Positions 56,082-64,000 of a stretch of DNA of 64,000 nt are shown piece by piece. A program made the position numbers and the translations under genes. The notes under the pieces are model-generated. The model worked only from the letters and a program-made list of their open reading frames with translations. It was not told the origin of the DNA and ran no database searches. The stretch's first letter is position 1; every line of letters starts with the position of its first letter. This stretch comes from Bacteroidota bacterium (GTDB lineage: Bacteria; Bacteroidota; Bacteroidia; AKYH767-A; 2013-40CM-41-45). The DNA is taken from assembly GCA_004295015.1 (NCBI GenBank), contig SHNE01000049.1:124001-188000 (forward strand), read 5' to 3'.

Positions 56082-56204
56082 ATAATATTTCAGAAGGACT
56101 ACCTTGACTATACGGCAGAAATGCGGCAAAATAGAAATAGGTTTTTTATCTTGGGAGCATTGGTCTTTGTTTCCGGCTGTTTAGTTCTGATGAATATACC
56201 TATG

Positions 56205-56783
56205 ATGAAATTAGTTTTCGCAACAAACAACAATAATAAACTTCGGGAGGTAAGAAGTCTTATGCCACCCGGGATTGAAATTCTAAGCCTTAAGGATATT
56301 GGCTGTGAAGACGAATTGCCTGAGACAGGCCGCACCTTGAATGAAAATGCTTTCCAAAAGGCCCAATATGTCTACGAAAAATACGGCTGGAATTGTTTTG
56401 CTGATGACACGGGGCTTGAGGTCGAAGCCTTGGGCGGAAGACCCGGTGTTCGTTCGGCGCGTTATGCCGGCCCGGCCTGCAGATCCTCAGATAACATTCA
56501 AAAACTTTTTACCGAATTAAAGAATGAGAATAACAGGAAGGCACGTTTCAGAACTGTTATAGCCAGTTATATAGATTCTGAGACGCATTATTTTGAAGGG
56601 CAAATCGATGGTTCAATTACGGTAGAGGAGAAAGGTGATGGCGGCTTCGGTTATGATCCCGTCTTTCTCCCATCTGCTTCCGATCTGACCTTTGCAGAAA
56701 TGTCAGCTGAGCAGAAAAACCAACGAAGTCATCGTGCTGAGAGTATAAAAAAGTTTGTTGAATGGCTGGAGTTGAACAAGTAA
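56205..56783 (+). CDS. rdgB: XTP/dITP diphosphatase (non-canonical purine NTP pyrophosphatase)
   Basis: House-cleaning enzyme that hydrolyses XTP and ITP to monophosphates. 192 residues from ATG 56205: KLVFATNNNNKLREV, ETGRTLNENAFQKA, FADDTGLEVEALGGRPGVRS, GGFGYDPVFLP and KNQRSHRAESIKKF are all family blocks. The open frame continues 28 codons upstream to ATG 56121 with a hydrophobic segment, but HAM1 proteins normally begin at this MKLVFATNN, so I take 56205. It is the only plus-strand gene in this part of the locus. Confidence 0.93.
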   Translation: MKLVFATNNNNKLREVRSLMPPGIEILSLKDIGCEDELPETGRTLNENAFQKAQYVYEKYGWNCFADDTGLEVEALGGRPGVRSARYAGPACRSSDNIQKLFTELKNENNRKARFRTVIASYIDSETHYFEGQIDGSITVEEKGDGGFGYDPVFLPSASDLTFAEMSAEQKNQRSHRAESIKKFVEWLELNK

Positions 56784-56874
56784 ATCCCGGATGATTAAAT
56801 AGCTAATTCGATTTGTTTTTTGTGCATGCCTTTAATCTGTATTTCTCATTTTTTTTGGACTCCCTGATTCAGAA

Positions 56875-57948
56875 TCAGTTTTTGACAGATCTTGTTGCAT
56901 AGAAAAAGATAAAGAACATAAACAGGAAATAGAGTGAGAACAGTACGGTGAATATATGCCGCCATTCACCAAGAAATTTTTCTATGATGACCACTAACAA
57001 GAGTGATATCAAAGTCATAAACCAAAAGACCATTGCCACTTGTCTGTCGGTAAGCCCCAAATAAACAAGTGCATGGGTAGTATGATCTTTCCCACCTACA
57101 AACGGTGAATTGCCACGCATGACTCTGTTAATTACAACAGTTGTGGTATCTATGATGGGCATGATGAAAACAATAATCGGAAGTAATAAATTTCTTGCAC
57201 TGATGAAATCTCCGGAAGGTGGTTCCGCATTCCATAAGTATTTTATTCCAATGGCAGCCAGAAAAACTCCAAGAAATTGGCTACCGGTATCACCCATATA
57301 CATTTTTGAGGGATGCCAGTTGAAATAAAGAAATCCGAACAGGGCACACATAACTCCAAGAAGAATCATGAAGTAAACGCTGCTGAACTCTTGGTGTAAA
57401 ACCATAATGCCGAGGGCGGAAAGAATAATAGAAATACTGACAGTGGTCGTTATGGCGTCCATATTATCCAGCATGTTCAATGAATTCATGATTCCAACAA
57501 CCCAAAAAATGGTGATGATATAGTTGACCGGTTCTACGTATGACAAAGAAATTTCAGTACCGGTAACGAGCAAAATCACCGCACAGGTAATTTGAGTGGT
57601 GAGTTTTAAAAATGGCTGGGTATTGTAGGCATCATCTGCCAAACCCAGAAGAAAGCCCAGCATTGTTGCAAGGAGGATACCGATAAATTCTTTGCTTAAA
57701 AAAACCTGATTGCTGTCAAAAAATATTGAGTAAACAATAATTGAAAGAAGAAAAATTATATAAAAAGAAAATCCGCCAACAGCGGGCTTCGATTGAGAGC
57801 CCCACCGAATGACCGTGTCATCCTGATTTCTGATTCCAAGTGTGCGAACAAATTTAAGAAACAGGCGATTGATAAGAAAGGAGAATACCACCGAGACTAC
57901 AGCAAATATACCGTAGACTGTAAAAAGATATTGTGCGTTTGATGTCAT
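56875..57948 (-). CDS. WecA/MraY-family undecaprenyl-phosphate sugar-phosphate transferase
   Basis: A 357-residue, about 11-helix protein that would start glycan assembly by moving a sugar phosphate (GlcNAc-1-P in WecA) to undecaprenyl phosphate. Conserved loops: RWGSQSKPAVGGFSFY, LLGLADDAYNT (Asp pair), NSLNMLDNMDAITT, YMGDTGSQFLG and the substrate-side SPFVGGKDHTTHALVYLGL. A WecA-type assignment is favoured by that last block over MraY. It lies downstream of rfbC on the same strand. Confidence 0.9.
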   Translation of the reverse strand: MTSNAQYLFTVYGIFAVVSVVFSFLINRLFLKFVRTLGIRNQDDTVIRWGSQSKPAVGGFSFYIIFLLSIIVYSIFFDSNQVFLSKEFIGILLATMLGFLLGLADDAYNTQPFLKLTTQITCAVILLVTGTEISLSYVEPVNYIITIFWVVGIMNSLNMLDNMDAITTTVSISIILSALGIMVLHQEFSSVYFMILLGVMCALFGFLYFNWHPSKMYMGDTGSQFLGVFLAAIGIKYLWNAEPPSGDFISARNLLLPIIVFIMPIIDTTTVVINRVMRGNSPFVGGKDHTTHALVYLGLTDRQVAMVFWFMTLISLLLVVIIEKFLGEWRHIFTVLFSLYFLFMFFIFFYATRSVKN

Positions 57949-57983
57949 TTTATGCCTGGAAGCAATATGCTTTTTTGCTGATT

Positions 57984-58541
57984 CTATTTAATTTTAATTT
58001 CATTTCTGCTCAGATATTCCTTTAGGGTAGGAAGTACTGAGTCCTTTTTAGAAACAATAGGTTCCTTGGTTTGCCATTTAATATTCAGTTCCGGATCATT
58101 ATATCTGATTCCTTTTTCTGAAGATTGATTGTAGTATTTCGTTACTTTATAGATAAATACTACGTCATCACTGAGAGCTTCAAAACCATGGGCAAAGCCG
58201 GCAGGAATCCAAAGCATGAAATTATTTTCAGCTGAAAGTATCAGCGAATAGGTTTGTCCGAAGGTGGGAGAATCTTTACGTAAGTCCAGAACGACATCTA
58301 AAGCACTTCCATGGGCCACCCTCACCAATTTGCCTTGTTCGAATGGTTGCTCCTGAAAATGCAATCCACGTATCACTCCTTTTTTACTGTGAGATAAATT
58401 GTCTTGTACGAATTCTACATCGATTCCGTTAGCTTGAAATGTCCTGGAATTATAGAATTCCATAAAATGGCCTCTTTCATCTTCGAACACAGAAGGTTCA
58501 ACAAGGATAAGGCCTTTTATTTCTGTAGTTTTAAATTTCAT
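57984..58541 (-). CDS. rfbC: dTDP-4-dehydrorhamnose 3,5-epimerase family protein
   Basis: A 185-residue cupin-fold epimerase of normal length: VFEDERGHFMEFYNSRTF, FVQDNLSHSKKGVIRGLHFQ (catalytic His), GSALDVVLDLRKDSPTFG, WIPAGFAHGFEAL and the Tyr in YKVTKYYNQSSEKGI. The usual partners rfbA, rfbB and rfbD are absent from the window, so the substrate could be dTDP-4-keto-6-deoxyglucose made elsewhere or another 4-keto sugar such as the local CDP form. Confidence 0.88.
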   Translation of the reverse strand: MKFKTTEIKGLILVEPSVFEDERGHFMEFYNSRTFQANGIDVEFVQDNLSHSKKGVIRGLHFQEQPFEQGKLVRVAHGSALDVVLDLRKDSPTFGQTYSLILSAENNFMLWIPAGFAHGFEALSDDVVFIYKVTKYYNQSSEKGIRYNDPELNIKWQTKEPIVSKKDSVLPTLKEYLSRNEIKIK

Positions 58542-58606
58542 TTAATAAATCAAGGATAAGGAAGTCTTAATCAAAGACGTAAATTCTCTCAGTTAAATAC
58601 ATGATT

Positions 58607-61024
58607 TTACTTTCTGCTAAATCGATTTTTGAATTTCTCAAAGAAGCTGAGGTTTTTACGAGCTTCATCATCATAATAACCATAACCGTAGCCATAACCG
58701 TAACCATAGCCATAACCATAGCCGTAACCATACTTGAATTTAGAAGTTTCTACACCATTGAGAACCACTGCCAAATTGCGGATCTTATATTCTTCAATAA
58801 GCTTGTTTAGATTTTGCATAAACATGCGTTTAGAATAATGAGCACGAATAATATAAATAGGGTAGTCTGCATTTTGTATAATCTCAACACCATCTGTCAC
58901 TATTCCCACAGGTGGTGTGTCAATAATGATAATGTCATATTTGGATTTCAGATAATCCAGGAGTTCATTCATTCTCTGGCTCAGGATCAGCTCGGATGGA
59001 TTTGGAGGAATTGGACCCGCTGTAATGAAATCAAGATTTGCAAGACTGCTTTTATTAATGCAGAAATCTGTTGTGTCCTTCCCGATGAGTATAGTGCTCA
59101 TACCGCGGATATTCTCTACGTTAAAACCAAGGTGAATTTTCGGCTTACGCATGTCGAGGTCAATGATCACAACTTTCTTTTCTGAGAAGGCAATTACACC
59201 GGCGAGATTAATGGCGATAAATGTTTTTCCTTCTCCTGAAATAGTGGAAGTAATAGCTATAACCTTCGGGCCGGATTCATTACTGATAAACTGCAGGTTG
59301 GTTCGGACCGAACGGAAGGATTCTGATATGGCAGATTTTGGATTTTTATCTACGAGTAATTGAGAAACAGGGATCTCACTTTTGTATTTTGGAATTATTC
59401 CCAGCAAAGCAGCATTGGTATATAAATTGATTTCATCCAATGAAGTGATCTCGTTATAAAAAAGATACTTGACAAAAATAATCACGAAGCTAAGAATGAA
59501 TCCTACGAGCAAGCTTCCGGCTAAAATTAATTTTCGGTTTGGTGAAAGCGGATTCAAGGCAGGCTTTCCTTGTTCCAGGACAATATTATTGGTAATTATA
59601 CCGGCTTTTGTGATCGCAAACTCAACTTTCTTTTCAAGAAGCAACTGATAAAATTTTTCATTAACCAGGTAGAGACGGTTTAGTCTTGCCAGTTCAGCTT
59701 CCTGAGCAGGTAGGGTCAAAAATATTTGCTCAAATTCATTCATCCGTTCATCCAAAGATTTTATTTTTTGAATTAAGGCTTCTCGTGCATTATTCAGGCT
59801 CAGAATAAGATTAGACCGCTGGAAAGCAATGTCCTTTTCAAGAGAAATAACTGCAGCATTGTGTTCTGTAGCCAAAAACTTGAGTGTTGTTTTCTGGTCT
59901 TCTAATGCTTGAATTTTGGTAATCAATCCTTGTATTACACCATCAATGTATGTTCCTGACAGCAGAGGAAGTAAACTTTCTGTATTCTCGTCAGAGTTTA
60001 TGTTTTTTTCAATTCGCTGAAGTACTGCAAGCTGTAATTGAACTTCGATTCGTTGGTCTATAAGAAGATTGATGTGTGCCAAGGCGTCTTCGGCATTTTG
60101 CAGAGGATCAATTATTAAATGTTCTTTCTTAAAGGCTTCAACTGAATATTCTGATAAACGTAATTGTGTGTCAATGCCTAAAACAGTTTCGTCGATAAAT
60201 TGCAGAGATTTGTCTGCACCTTCTGATTTTCTTTCCTTGTCGTAACGATTGAATTCGTCAACCATGGTATTTACAAAATCAGAGGCCTTTTGGGAATTTT
60301 GATCTTTGAAAGAAATTCGAACCGTCTGTGCGTATTGATTCATAACGGTGACAGTCGCATCAGCATAATACTGATCTATTACTGTCTCAGGGTTATAAAA
60401 AATAATATAGTAGGGTTCATCATTTGTCGTGGCGAGGATTTGCTTTTTGATTTGTCCGTAATCCTTAATGGTGATTTTAAATTTCAGCCCGGGTATTGTG
60501 ATCCAGGTGTTGACGGGAAACGTACCGCTTTGTTTCGACAATGCTGTGGAATAGGACAAGCGGAATTTTGAATCACCTTCGAAATCAATAAAAAATCTAC
60601 GGTCAAAATAAGAGGAATCTGTTAATTCGTATTCCACCGAGAAAGGCGATTTGGTATACATCTCATGATCGATAACTTTACCATGAGCAAAATATCCAAC
60701 ATCCAATGGCATACGGTCCAATACTCTTGAAATCATAACTCTCGATCTCAACAACTCTATATCACCTGCAAATTGATTTGAACCTAGTATGTCGAGAGCT
60801 TGTGAGTTTTGGATATTCAATACTGCACTTGCAGTATTTACTGTTCCAATTTTAAGAGTGGCCTGAGATAAATAAATCGGATGAGTATAGCGGAGGTAGA
60901 GGAATGCAAACGTCGACGAGATGGTCAATAGTAAAAACAGCCAGTATGCATTTTTTCGTGCAATAATGGTGAATAATTTAAAATCAAACTCTTCATTGAG
61001 GTTTGATATTTTCTTTTTGGCCAT
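58607..61024 (-). CDS. wzc: Wzc-type polysaccharide co-polymerase and tyrosine autokinase
   Basis: An 805-residue inner-membrane protein that controls chain length and export with Wza. N-terminal Wzz domain with a helix near 30-50; coiled-coil periplasmic region; second helix near 505-525 (LAGSLLVGFILSFVIIFVKY); cytoplasmic BY-kinase with Walker A ISGEGKT (S596-T601), Walker A' VVIIDLDMRKPK and Walker B IIIIDTPPVG. The tyrosine-rich tail is a perfect Gly-Tyr repeat: Y765 to Y784 contain 11 tyrosines. No cognate phosphatase gene is in the window. It follows wza by 6 bases. Confidence 0.94.
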   Translation of the reverse strand: MAKKKISNLNEEFDFKLFTIIARKNAYWLFLLLTISSTFAFLYLRYTHPIYLSQATLKIGTVNTASAVLNIQNSQALDILGSNQFAGDIELLRSRVMISRVLDRMPLDVGYFAHGKVIDHEMYTKSPFSVEYELTDSSYFDRRFFIDFEGDSKFRLSYSTALSKQSGTFPVNTWITIPGLKFKITIKDYGQIKKQILATTNDEPYYIIFYNPETVIDQYYADATVTVMNQYAQTVRISFKDQNSQKASDFVNTMVDEFNRYDKERKSEGADKSLQFIDETVLGIDTQLRLSEYSVEAFKKEHLIIDPLQNAEDALAHINLLIDQRIEVQLQLAVLQRIEKNINSDENTESLLPLLSGTYIDGVIQGLITKIQALEDQKTTLKFLATEHNAAVISLEKDIAFQRSNLILSLNNAREALIQKIKSLDERMNEFEQIFLTLPAQEAELARLNRLYLVNEKFYQLLLEKKVEFAITKAGIITNNIVLEQGKPALNPLSPNRKLILAGSLLVGFILSFVIIFVKYLFYNEITSLDEINLYTNAALLGIIPKYKSEIPVSQLLVDKNPKSAISESFRSVRTNLQFISNESGPKVIAITSTISGEGKTFIAINLAGVIAFSEKKVVIIDLDMRKPKIHLGFNVENIRGMSTILIGKDTTDFCINKSSLANLDFITAGPIPPNPSELILSQRMNELLDYLKSKYDIIIIDTPPVGIVTDGVEIIQNADYPIYIIRAHYSKRMFMQNLNKLIEEYKIRNLAVVLNGVETSKFKYGYGYGYGYGYGYGYGYGYYDDEARKNLSFFEKFKNRFSRK
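58676..58732 (-). repeat. Tandem Gly-Tyr codon repeat in the wzc tail
   Basis: Nine consecutive Gly-Tyr codon pairs (6-base units GGY-TAY on the minus strand) after one Tyr and before another. Synonymous codons alternate (GGT/GGC, TAT/TAC), so the repeat is kept at protein level but is not a pure DNA microsatellite. Confidence 0.95.
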
Positions 61025-61030
61025 GCGATC

Positions 61031-61780
61031 TTACTTCTGGACGATGTTAATAACTAGTAGTACTGCCGTTATTATACCGACGATCGGAGTAAGCTGTTGC
61101 CATATTCTTTGTTTGTAATTGGCAGCTGCTTCAACATAAATAACATCGTTTGATAAAACGTATAATTCTGATTTTTTTAAACCTTCAAGAGTAGAAATAT
61201 CTACCATGTGTACAACAGGGTTTTTTAAGTCTCCTCTTATTATTTTTATCCTGTATGCCCGTCCATTATCGGATATTCCACCTGCTAAGGCCAATGCCTC
61301 AAGAAGAGTGGTATTGTCTTTTTCCAGTCGGACCACAGTTCCTTTTCCGCCATCACCCTGAAATACGATGACATGCCGGCTTGTAACCTTTACAACAACA
61401 AAGGGATCATTATAATACCTAGAATACTTCTGCTGTAACAAATCTTCAGCTTGAGTGATGGTTAAATTCTTTACATCAACTTTGCCAATTATCGGAAGTT
61501 TCACCATTCCATCCGCTTCGATGAGGAAGCTCATGTTTTGATAGAAATTCATTTGTCCCCCACCGCCATTTGCGGTAATGTCGACCAACTTGAATCCGTC
61601 ATTACTATAAATCCGCATTTCAATCATATCGCCTTCCTTTAATACATAACTGGTATTTTTAGTCTGCAGCGTATCTCCGGCAAAGGAGTAATCCTTCGGT
61701 GTCTGAAACATTCTGTTCGGTGCCAATGAGCGGCATGAAAAGAGGGAGATAAGAAGAATTAAAAACCAGTAATTTCTCAT
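61031..61780 (-). CDS. wza: Wza-type polysaccharide export lipoprotein
   Basis: A 249-residue outer-membrane export protein. Lipoprotein signal WFLILLISLFSCRSLAPN with the lipid-bearing Cys16. The poly-export domain (SYVLKEGDMIEMRIYSNDG ... GMVKLPIIGKVDVKNLTI) is followed by one SLBB-type domain (HVIVFQGDGGKGTVVRL, LLEALALAGGISDNGRAYR), and a C-terminal hydrophobic segment (LTPIVGIITAVLLVINIV) is seen. Shorter than E. coli Wza, as usual for Bacteroidota. Co-transcribed with wzc. Confidence 0.92.
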   Translation of the reverse strand: MRNYWFLILLISLFSCRSLAPNRMFQTPKDYSFAGDTLQTKNTSYVLKEGDMIEMRIYSNDGFKLVDITANGGGGQMNFYQNMSFLIEADGMVKLPIIGKVDVKNLTITQAEDLLQQKYSRYYNDPFVVVKVTSRHVIVFQGDGGKGTVVRLEKDNTTLLEALALAGGISDNGRAYRIKIIRGDLKNPVVHMVDISTLEGLKKSELYVLSNDVIYVEAAANYKQRIWQQLTPIVGIITAVLLVINIVQK

Positions 61781-61797
61781 TTAGATGTATTATTGAA

Positions 61798-61805
61798 CAA
61801 AAATA
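61798..61805 (-). promoter_or_regulatory. -7 promoter element for wza-wzc
   Basis: TATTTTTG on the minus strand matches TAnnTTTG and lies 18 bases before the wza ATG at 61780. No clear -33 element. Confidence 0.5.
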
Positions 61806-61872
61806 GAATATTTCATTGAATAGAATATTTTGATTTAAGCCCTTTCTACATAGCCATTGTTAAGAAGTCTGC

Positions 61873-63105
61873 CTAGGAAACGGTCCTGGTCCTATGCCTT
61901 GATCTTCTTTTTGCAGGCTTGCTCAGTAATAATTCTTTGTAGTATTTATCGGTATCACTTACAAGCCGGGTGTAGTGGAAGCGTTCTTTCACCAGCTCCC
62001 AACCTTTGCTACTCATTGTTATTCGCAATGCATCATTATCGATCAGACGGAGCAGTTTTTCAGAAAAATCCCGGATATCAAAATTATTTACCAGAAAGGC
62101 AGTTTCATTCGGTAATACGATGTTTTCAATTCCGCCAACGCGTGTTGATACGATGGGTTTATTGCCTGCCTGGGCTTCGATTAAACTAACAGGTGTCCCT
62201 TCGTTCAACGAGGTGAGACAAACAATATCCAATCCTGAAATGGCAATATCAATTTCGTGGATCCAGCTGCAGAATGTGACAGAAGCTTTTTTGGGCTCAA
62301 TGGGAAAGTAAGAACTCTCCAATTTTAATTCTTTGCATAAATCAAGCAGGCTTTCTCTGTCATCACCATCACCTATCAGAAAAAAACGTATTTTTTTATT
62401 CGTTTGTTGGTTTATTATTGCCGCTGCTTTGAGAAAAAATGTATGGTTTTTAATTGCCACAAGTCTGCCAATAATTCCTATGGCTATTTCGTCCTCCTCC
62501 AGAAAATATTTTTTGCGGAATGCTTTTCTTTTATCAGAAACGTTTTCCTGGAAACGACTTAAATCAAATCCCAATGGTATTACGCGTACATGAGACGCTT
62601 TAATTATTTTGTAAGTAGTTGACAGTTCAAATTTTTGTTTGTCACTGATAGCAATGATGCCGGAACTTCTTTTTGCCAGGTATCGTTCAATGAGAATGAA
62701 AATTTTAGTTTTCCATTTGGAGAAATAGGAATGGAAGACGTGGCCGTGAAAGGTGTGAACTACGACCGGAACTTTTGCATGAATTGCAGCAAGTCGTCCA
62801 AGTGTTCCGGCTTTGGCTGCATGTGTGTGAACTATATCCGGTTTGAATTCTTTAATGATTTTTCGCAACCTTATATAGGTGAATAAATCCTGAAAAGGAT
62901 TGATGCTCCTTTTCATGCCGGGTATAAGCTCATATGTCAGGCCAAGATCATGGACAATAAAATCAGAGCTTTCTTCTGATTTTTGCTTCTCTCCTGCAAG
63001 AAGCTTGGTCTCATATTCGGCTGGCATATGCTTTGTCAGCAGCGCGACATTAAAAGTAGGACCGCCTAGATTCAAACGGTTTATTATACGTAAAACACGA
63101 GGCAC
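61873..63105 (-). CDS. Glycosyltransferase family 4
   Basis: A 410-residue GT-B enzyme: LRIINRLNLGGPTFNVALLT, DIVHTHAAKAGTLGRLAAI, VVVHTFHGHVFHSYFS, IGIIGRLVAIKNHTFFLKAA and the donor motif LTSLNEGTPVSLIEAQAGN (intact E-x7-E). GTG 63105 is chosen: the frame is open to a TTG at 63132, but that codon lies within the TATATTTG promoter box. First gene of the minus-strand run that continues with wza, though wza has its own possible promoter. Confidence 0.88.
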   Translation of the reverse strand: MPRVLRIINRLNLGGPTFNVALLTKHMPAEYETKLLAGEKQKSEESSDFIVHDLGLTYELIPGMKRSINPFQDLFTYIRLRKIIKEFKPDIVHTHAAKAGTLGRLAAIHAKVPVVVHTFHGHVFHSYFSKWKTKIFILIERYLAKRSSGIIAISDKQKFELSTTYKIIKASHVRVIPLGFDLSRFQENVSDKRKAFRKKYFLEEDEIAIGIIGRLVAIKNHTFFLKAAAIINQQTNKKIRFFLIGDGDDRESLLDLCKELKLESSYFPIEPKKASVTFCSWIHEIDIAISGLDIVCLTSLNEGTPVSLIEAQAGNKPIVSTRVGGIENIVLPNETAFLVNNFDIRDFSEKLLRLIDNDALRITMSSKGWELVKERFHYTRLVSDTDKYYKELLLSKPAKRRSRHRTRTVS

Positions 63106-63129
63106 AAATTCGGGAGATAATCGTTGCCG

Positions 63130-63137
63130 CAAATATA
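63130..63137 (-). promoter_or_regulatory. -7 promoter element for the terminal glycosyltransferase
   Basis: TATATTTG on the minus strand, 24 bases before GTG 63105. A perfect -7 match; no evident -33 TTTG. Confidence 0.55.
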
Positions 63138-63360
63138 TGTGAAGTATTCAATGTGAAATAGTATAAAAGGGTTATTCGCCGAATGGGATGGGTGAATCGG
63201 CCTTATTGGTTGATGAAGGATCTATGTCGAATGAATGTAAGGGGAGATCTTCCCATCAATATTGCAATACAATTGATTCGTAGTCAATTAGGATTAGCAA
63301 GCATGACGTAGAAATCTAAAAAATATGTATCTTCGCCGACCTAAAAAACTCAAAATCATT

Positions 63361-64000
63361 ATGAACAAGAAAGTATTGTTGCTTGCCGTTTCCTTCAGTG
63401 TGGCAACCCTTTTCTCCTGTAATGGACAAAAAGGACAAAAAACAGTAAGCTTAAAAAATTCTGCCGATTCAGTATCCTATGGTATTGGTATCTCTATCGG
63501 AGCCAATATGAAAAAAGACGGATTAGATTCCCTCAATTTGGAAGTACTGAAGCAAGCGATGGAAGCGGCTATCAAAGGAGATAGTCTGCAAATGACAAGC
63601 GCTCAATCACAGGCTGTTATTCAAAGTTATCTAGCTAAGAAACAAGAAGCAAAAGCTTCTGAAGTAGGGGCAGCAGGAAAGAAATTCCTTGCAGAGAATA
63701 AGAAAAAACCAGGTGTAATCGAATTACCTGATGGCTTGCAGTATCAGGTTATCACAGAGGGAACCGGTCCAATGCCGACAGCAGAAGATACGGTTGTTAC
63801 ACACTACCACGGCACACTCATTGACGGAACCGTATTTGACAGTTCTGTTGAGCGTGGTGAACCGGCAGAATTCCCTGTAGGAGCTGTGATTCGTGGTTGG
63901 ACAGAAGCTCTTCAGATGATGAAAGTAGGGTCAAAGTGGAAGCTGTTTATTCCTTCTGAACTTGCTTATGGAGATCGTCAGGCAGGACCTGCGATTTTAC
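63361..64000 (+). CDS. FKBP-type peptidyl-prolyl isomerase lipoprotein, 3'-truncated by window end
   Basis: Starts at ATG 63361 and is still open at the last base (213 codons seen). Lipoprotein signal MNKKVLLLAVSFSVATLFSC with Cys20. An FkpA-like N-terminal dimerisation domain follows (SVSYGIGISIGANMKKDGL), then a helical linker, then the FKBP domain (LPDGLQYQVITEGTG, GTLIDGTVFDSSVERG, VGAVIRGWTEALQMM, ELAYGDRQAGPAI) with the usual Tyr, Asp and Trp pocket residues. It is a periplasmic or outer-membrane folding helper. A TATCTTCG box at 63328-63335 may be its -7 element. Confidence 0.92.
   Translation, partial: MNKKVLLLAVSFSVATLFSCNGQKGQKTVSLKNSADSVSYGIGISIGANMKKDGLDSLNLEVLKQAMEAAIKGDSLQMTSAQSQAVIQSYLAKKQEAKASEVGAAGKKFLAENKKKPGVIELPDGLQYQVITEGTGPMPTAEDTVVTHYHGTLIDGTVFDSSVERGEPAEFPVGAVIRGWTEALQMMKVGSKWKLFIPSELAYGDRQAGPAIL

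Noticed and set aside
56864..56878. Short palindrome CTGATTCAGAATCAG as a terminator for rdgB
   Set aside because: Stem of only 6 bp with a 3-base loop, overlapping the stop codon of the convergent WecA-type gene; too weak to call.

Overview
The window is from a Bacteroidota chromosome, probably of the Chitinophagales/Sphingobacteriales type (lineage is inferred). The signs are AT-rich coding sequence, several secreted proteins ending in type IX secretion (T9SS) sorting domains of type A and type B, promoters of the form TTTG-N17-19-TAnnTTTG that are typical of the Bacteroidota primary sigma factor, TTG/GTG starts, and few Shine-Dalgarno sites. No tRNA, rRNA, CRISPR array, transposase or phage gene was seen.

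Layout. 1-4263: topoisomerase IV pair parE (5' end cut by the window edge) and parC. 4478-10799: a secreted conserved protein usually mislabelled asparagine synthetase B, a Bacteroidota putative porin, a 59-residue PspC-domain protein, and an AddB-like nuclease/helicase. 10850-19982: two paralogous secreted proteins with a shared barrel-like N-terminal domain, Ig-like repeats and type A sorting domains; an isoaspartyl peptidase; and a PKD protein with a type B sorting domain. 20011-29605: a Wzx flippase divergent from a run of CDP-sugar genes (rfbF, rfbG, two zinc-ribbon C-methyltransferases, a reductase/epimerase, a split transketolase) and a glycosyltransferase. 29724-34036: a Kelch-type secreted protein, then a housekeeping block (YihY/BrkB, nadC, DUF4783, rlmH). 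34365-63105: a long surface-glycan locus with glycosyltransferases, a polytopic membrane protein that could be the polymerase, methyltransferases, a sulfotransferase, an O-acetyltransferase, the Wzm/Wzt ABC exporter, gmd and fcl for GDP-fucose, a WecA-type initiating transferase, rfbC, Wzc, Wza and a final glycosyltransferase. rdgB sits inside it. 63361-64000: start of an FKBP-type isomerase lipoprotein, cut by the window end.

How it fits together. The WecA-like enzyme would load the first sugar phosphate on undecaprenyl phosphate. CDP- and GDP-activated deoxysugars are made locally and assembled by about nine glycosyltransferases, then decorated by methyl, sulfate and acetyl groups. Two export routes are encoded: Wzx with Wza/Wzc, and Wzm/Wzt. 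A 1373-residue T9SS PKD protein lies inside the Wzm/Wzt-GDP-fucose operon, which suggests a link between the exported glycan and surface protein display. The most unusual parts are the CDP-sugar module with a split transketolase and the paired barrel-Ig secreted proteins.
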